Below, piece by piece: positions 6,770 to 9,222 of a stretch of 9,222 nt of DNA. The DNA lies in NCBI GenBank assembly GCA_002454335.1, contig DKIP01000014.1, positions 1-9,222 on the forward strand, read 5' to 3'. A model generated the notes under the pieces. It was given only the letters and a program-made list of their open reading frames with translations. It ran no database searches and had not been told where the DNA came from. The DNA is from Cytophagaceae bacterium UBA6715. GTDB lineage: Bacteria > Bacteroidota > Bacteroidia > Cytophagales > Spirosomataceae. A program made the position numbers and the translations under genes. Numbering within the stretch: the stretch's first letter is position 1; each line of letters opens with the position of its first letter.

Positions 6770-7696
6770 ATGGAACAAGTTGAAAGTTTACAAGCATTTT
6801 ACCAGCGAAAATTCAATTGGATTCCTGAGAACCTCAGTAAGAATTGGGGCCATTTCAATGTTTTCAAATTAGACCCTTACATTGGCTCTGGCGCAGAACC
6901 TGTTCCTTATCGTCGGCGAGATTTTTACAAAATCACACTAGTCAAAGGATCAGGAACGATTTATTACGCAAATAAAATTGTTGAGGTAAAGGAAAATGCC
7001 ATATGCTTTTCTAATCCACTCGTACCCTATAAATGGGATTCCACCGAAAACTTGAGCTCAGGGTATTTCTGTATATTCAACTTCGACTTTTTCCAACAAT
7101 ACGGGAATTTTTTATCCTATTCGCTGTATCAGCCAGCGGGAACTCAGGTCATTGAATTGAGTGATGAAGGTTACGAACAATTTCAACAAATTTTTGAAAG
7201 GATGTTGGCCGAAATTAATTCAGAATACATTCACAAATATGACATGTTGCGTAATTTGGCTCTTGAGATGATGCATACTGCACTCAAATTAGAGCCTGCA
7301 AATTCCACAAGGTATTCGCCGGGGAATGCAAATCAAAAAATTTCCATGTTGTTTTTGGAACTATTGGAGCGTCAATTCCCAATTGAAGGGGCGCATAACA
7401 AAATAAGGTTGAAAACCCCATCCGATTTCGCGAACCAATTAGCTGTGCACGTCAATCACCTGAATCGTGCGGTGAAGGAAACAACCATGAAAACGACATC
7501 ACAACTCATCGCGGAACGCATTAGTCAGGAAGCTAAGTTGATCCTAACACAGAGCGAATGGAGTATTGCTGAAATGGCAGATGCGCTTGGATTTAATGAG
7601 ATCAGCTATTTCAATCACTTTTTCAAAAAACAAGTGGGCATCAGTCCCGCGAAATACCGAAACAACATTCACCATGGAAAAACGAAAATTAGGTAA
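6770..7696 (+). CDS. AraC-family transcriptional regulator
   Basis: A 308-residue cytoplasmic regulator. Residues about 25-130 form a beta-rich cupin-like effector domain (DFYKITLVKGSGTIYYANK at 51-69). It lacks the HxH pair of the other AraC protein in the window, so it probably senses a different ligand or binds it differently. Residues 130-180 are helical. The DNA-binding domain spans about 190-298: the first helix-turn-helix is SDFANQLAVHVNHLNRAVKE (218-237), the second IAEMADALGFNEISYFNHFF (266-285), followed by KKQVGISPAKYR. The ATG has only a weak AGGG upstream but is well placed behind a TATCTTTG promoter. Its last 23 bp overlap the start of the aldo/keto reductase gene, so the two should be co-transcribed and the reductase is its likely target, possibly with autoregulation (inference). 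Confidence 0.93.
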   Translation: MEQVESLQAFYQRKFNWIPENLSKNWGHFNVFKLDPYIGSGAEPVPYRRRDFYKITLVKGSGTIYYANKIVEVKENAICFSNPLVPYKWDSTENLSSGYFCIFNFDFFQQYGNFLSYSLYQPAGTQVIELSDEGYEQFQQIFERMLAEINSEYIHKYDMLRNLALEMMHTALKLEPANSTRYSPGNANQKISMLFLELLERQFPIEGAHNKIRLKTPSDFANQLAVHVNHLNRAVKETTMKTTSQLIAERISQEAKLILTQSEWSIAEMADALGFNEISYFNHFFKKQVGISPAKYRNNIHHGKTKIR

Positions 7697-8672
7697 TAGT
7701 GGCTTAGAGGTCTCCGCTATGGGACTAGGCTGCATGGGCATGAGCTTTGGTTATGGACCTAAAGCTGATGAAAATGACATGATCAAAATCATCCGGGCAG
7801 CTGTGGAAAAAGGCATTACCTTTTTTGACACGGCCGAGGTATATGGTCCCTTTATTAACGAAGAATTAGTAGGAAAGGCATTAGCCCCATTTAAAGGCGA
7901 AGTGGTCATCGCGACCAAATTTGGCTTTCATTTAGACCCGAACCAAGGATATAAAATGAACGGATTGGATAGTTCACCAGCGAATATTCGCAAAGTTGCC
8001 GAAGCCTCGTTAAAGCGACTAAAAGTAGATGCCATTGATTTATTTTACCAGCATCGCGTAGATCTCAACATCCCCATCGAAGATGTGGCTGGCACAGTTA
8101 AAGAGTTAATCAGGGAGGGGAAGGTCAAACATTTTGGCTTGTCGGAGGCGGGAGCAGCCAACATCCGTAAGGCCCATGCGGAAATGCCGGTAACGGCCTT
8201 ACAAAGTGAATATTCTTTATGGACTCGGGAGCCTGAACAACAAATCATCCCGACCCTGGAAGAATTAGGTATCGGCTTTGTTCCATTTAGTCCACTTGGA
8301 AAAGGTTTTTTAACGGGAAAAATTGACGCGAATACGGAATTTCATGAAACTGATTTCCGCAGAACCGTGCCTCGTTTTTCCGAGGAGGCACGTGAACATA
8401 ATCAGAAATTGATCAACGTTTTGGCAGGCATTTCGCAAGAAAAAAATGCAAGTCCGGCACAAATTAGTTTGGCATGGTTATTAGCTCAAAAACCATGGAT
8501 CGTACCCATTCCGGGGACGACGAAAATGCATCGCATGCAGGAAAATTTTGATGCCATTCAACTGCAATTAAGCGCAGATGACATCAAGAAAATTACCGAG
8601 GCGACTTCCCAAATCGAAGTTCAAGGAGATCGTTATTCCGCTGCTGCCATGGAGGCATTGGCCAAAAGTTAA
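7674..8672 (+). CDS. Aldo/keto reductase, NADP(H)-dependent oxidoreductase
   Basis: A 332-residue cytoplasmic (beta/alpha)8-barrel enzyme that interconverts aldehydes or ketones and alcohols. The start is set by MEKRKLGNSGLEVSAMGLGC, the standard opening of the family. The frame stays open upstream to 7566, but that extension only re-reads the AraC coding sequence and should be ignored. The catalytic tetrad is intact: Asp52 and Tyr57 in FFDTAEVYGP, Lys82 in IATKFG, His127 in LFYQHRVD. The C-terminal PIPGTTKMHRMQEN (278-291) is the cofactor-binding loop. The GCMGMS and YQHRVD motifs place it with the YccK/IolS-like bacterial reductases (AKR11/AKR13 area), whose natural substrates are mostly unknown. 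The gene overlaps the AraC gene by 23 bp and has no separate promoter that I can see. It could process a sugar-derived or hydroxylated product made by neighbouring genes, which is inference only. Confidence 0.95.
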   Translation: MEKRKLGNSGLEVSAMGLGCMGMSFGYGPKADENDMIKIIRAAVEKGITFFDTAEVYGPFINEELVGKALAPFKGEVVIATKFGFHLDPNQGYKMNGLDSSPANIRKVAEASLKRLKVDAIDLFYQHRVDLNIPIEDVAGTVKELIREGKVKHFGLSEAGAANIRKAHAEMPVTALQSEYSLWTREPEQQIIPTLEELGIGFVPFSPLGKGFLTGKIDANTEFHETDFRRTVPRFSEEAREHNQKLINVLAGISQEKNASPAQISLAWLLAQKPWIVPIPGTTKMHRMQENFDAIQLQLSADDIKKITEATSQIEVQGDRYSAAAMEALAKS

Positions 8673-8734
8673 TTTTTTAACCTCTTTTCAAATACTAGAA
8701 TCAACCCTTTGTAAATCTTCTGTACAACCCAATC

Positions 8735-9222
8735 ATGAAATTATTAAAATCAATCTGCCTAATCTTATTTATACAATTCAACAGCTTAGCTGACGTAACA
8801 TCGGACTCAACAAAGAAGGAACTTCAATTCGCTACTACAACCACGATCACCAACAACGGAATTTCCATCATACCCATTTTTACCTTGGGAAAACCTGCTG
8901 CGATCATCAACTTTACCGTTGGACGCAAATTGACCTTTGAGCCTGAATTCCGTGTTTCTTTGGAGGGAAAACCTTGGTCCTTCATCTATTGGTTTCGCTA
9001 CAAATTAGCCAAAACACCCAAATTTACTTGGAGTGTAGGAGCCCATCCTGCGATTATTTTCAAGACTATTCCCGTGACAATCAATGGAAACAACGAAGAG
9101 GTATTGCGAGCTCAACGCTTTTTGGCAGCCGAAATGGCTCAAAATTTCCGCTTTAACAAACACGTTAATTTAGGTTTCTATTACCTCGTGGGCGCAGGAA
9201 GTGTGGAAAACAAAACCAAACC
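8735..9222 (+). CDS. Hypothetical exported beta-rich protein, possible outer-membrane barrel (3' end missing)
   Basis: The frame opens with ATG at 8735 and stays open to the right edge: 162 full codons and no stop. Residues 1-19 (MKLLKSICLILFIQFNSLA) form a signal peptide with likely cleavage before Asp20. The rest alternates hydrophobic and polar residues with many aromatics (LTFEPEFRVSLEGKPWSFIY at 66-85, NFRFNKHVNLGFYYLVGAG at 137-155), with short turns and a loop at 115-123. This suggests amphipathic strands of an outer-membrane beta-barrel, as in small Bacteroidota porin-like proteins. I do not recognise the family. It follows the aldo/keto reductase by 62 bp on the same strand. Whether it shares that transcript is unclear: only a weak AT stem (8668-8681) lies between, and no exact promoter element. 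Partial length prevents a firmer call. Confidence 0.75.
   Translation, partial: MKLLKSICLILFIQFNSLADVTSDSTKKELQFATTTTITNNGISIIPIFTLGKPAAIINFTVGRKLTFEPEFRVSLEGKPWSFIYWFRYKLAKTPKFTWSVGAHPAIIFKTIPVTINGNNEEVLRAQRFLAAEMAQNFRFNKHVNLGFYYLVGAGSVENKTK

Noticed and set aside
7566..7673. Longer aldo/keto reductase reading frame starting at 7566
   Set aside because: The extra 36 residues lie wholly inside the AraC helix-turn-helix coding region, do not resemble the reductase family, and the conserved family N-terminus begins at 7674.
8668..8681. GTTAA/TTAAC stem with T loop at the aldo/keto reductase stop as a terminator
   Set aside because: The stem is only 5 bp and nearly all A-T, with the T run in the loop rather than after the stem; it is too weak to call.
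8974..9156. 60-codon plus-strand open frame near the right edge
   Set aside because: It lies in another frame of the signal-peptide-bearing gene starting at 8735, which fits coding sequence far better.

Overview
The window looks like a stretch of a Bacteroidota chromosome, most plausibly an environmental, glycan-degrading member of the Cytophagales/Sphingobacteriales type. Signs of this are a secreted GH78 alpha-L-rhamnosidase beside a secreted sialate-O-acetylesterase-type enzyme, a secreted Dabb-domain protein, A-rich leaders with few Shine-Dalgarno matches, and one good match to the Bacteroidota -7 promoter element (TAnnTTTG). The family assignments are well supported. The genus is a guess. 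I see no rRNA, tRNA, CRISPR array, insertion sequence, phage gene or SusC/SusD pair.

Left part (1-4710): the 3' three quarters of an alpha-L-rhamnosidase gene enters from the left edge. A 136-bp gap follows, holding three direct copies and one inverted copy of a TTACCTTTGG-type unit. A small secreted Dabb protein is encoded on the minus strand, convergent to the rhamnosidase and divergent, across only 42 bp, from a 616-aa secreted SGNH esterase with an inserted jelly-roll-like domain. Together the rhamnosidase and esterase suggest removal of rhamnose and acetyl groups from a plant or algal glycan such as pectin (inference).

Middle part (4703-6672): an AraC-family regulator with a cupin-like sensor domain runs on the minus strand. 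Its stop overlaps the esterase stop by 8 bp. It is divergent from a phytanoyl-CoA dioxygenase-family (PhyH) Fe(II)/2-oxoglutarate oxygenase, whose metal and cosubstrate residues are all present. The 126-bp gap between them has TCAA motifs on one helical face and is the likely operator. The oxygenase gene ends in a clear rho-independent terminator.

Right part (6660-9222): part of that terminator is repeated about 62 bp downstream, where a 3-nt insertion forms a TATCTTTG promoter element for a second AraC-family regulator. That regulator gene overlaps by 23 bp the start of an aldo/keto reductase with an intact D-Y-K-H tetrad, so the two probably form one operon. After a 62-bp gap, a signal-peptide-bearing, beta-rich hypothetical protein begins at 8735 and runs off the right edge.

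No gene shows a frameshift or internal break. The most unusual features are non-coding: the repeat cluster at 2340-2414, the duplicated terminator/promoter at 6660-6748, and the phased repeats at 5563-5620. I do not see a clearly new multi-gene system. The oxygenase/reductase module with two AraC regulators is the best candidate for an uncharacterised pathway.
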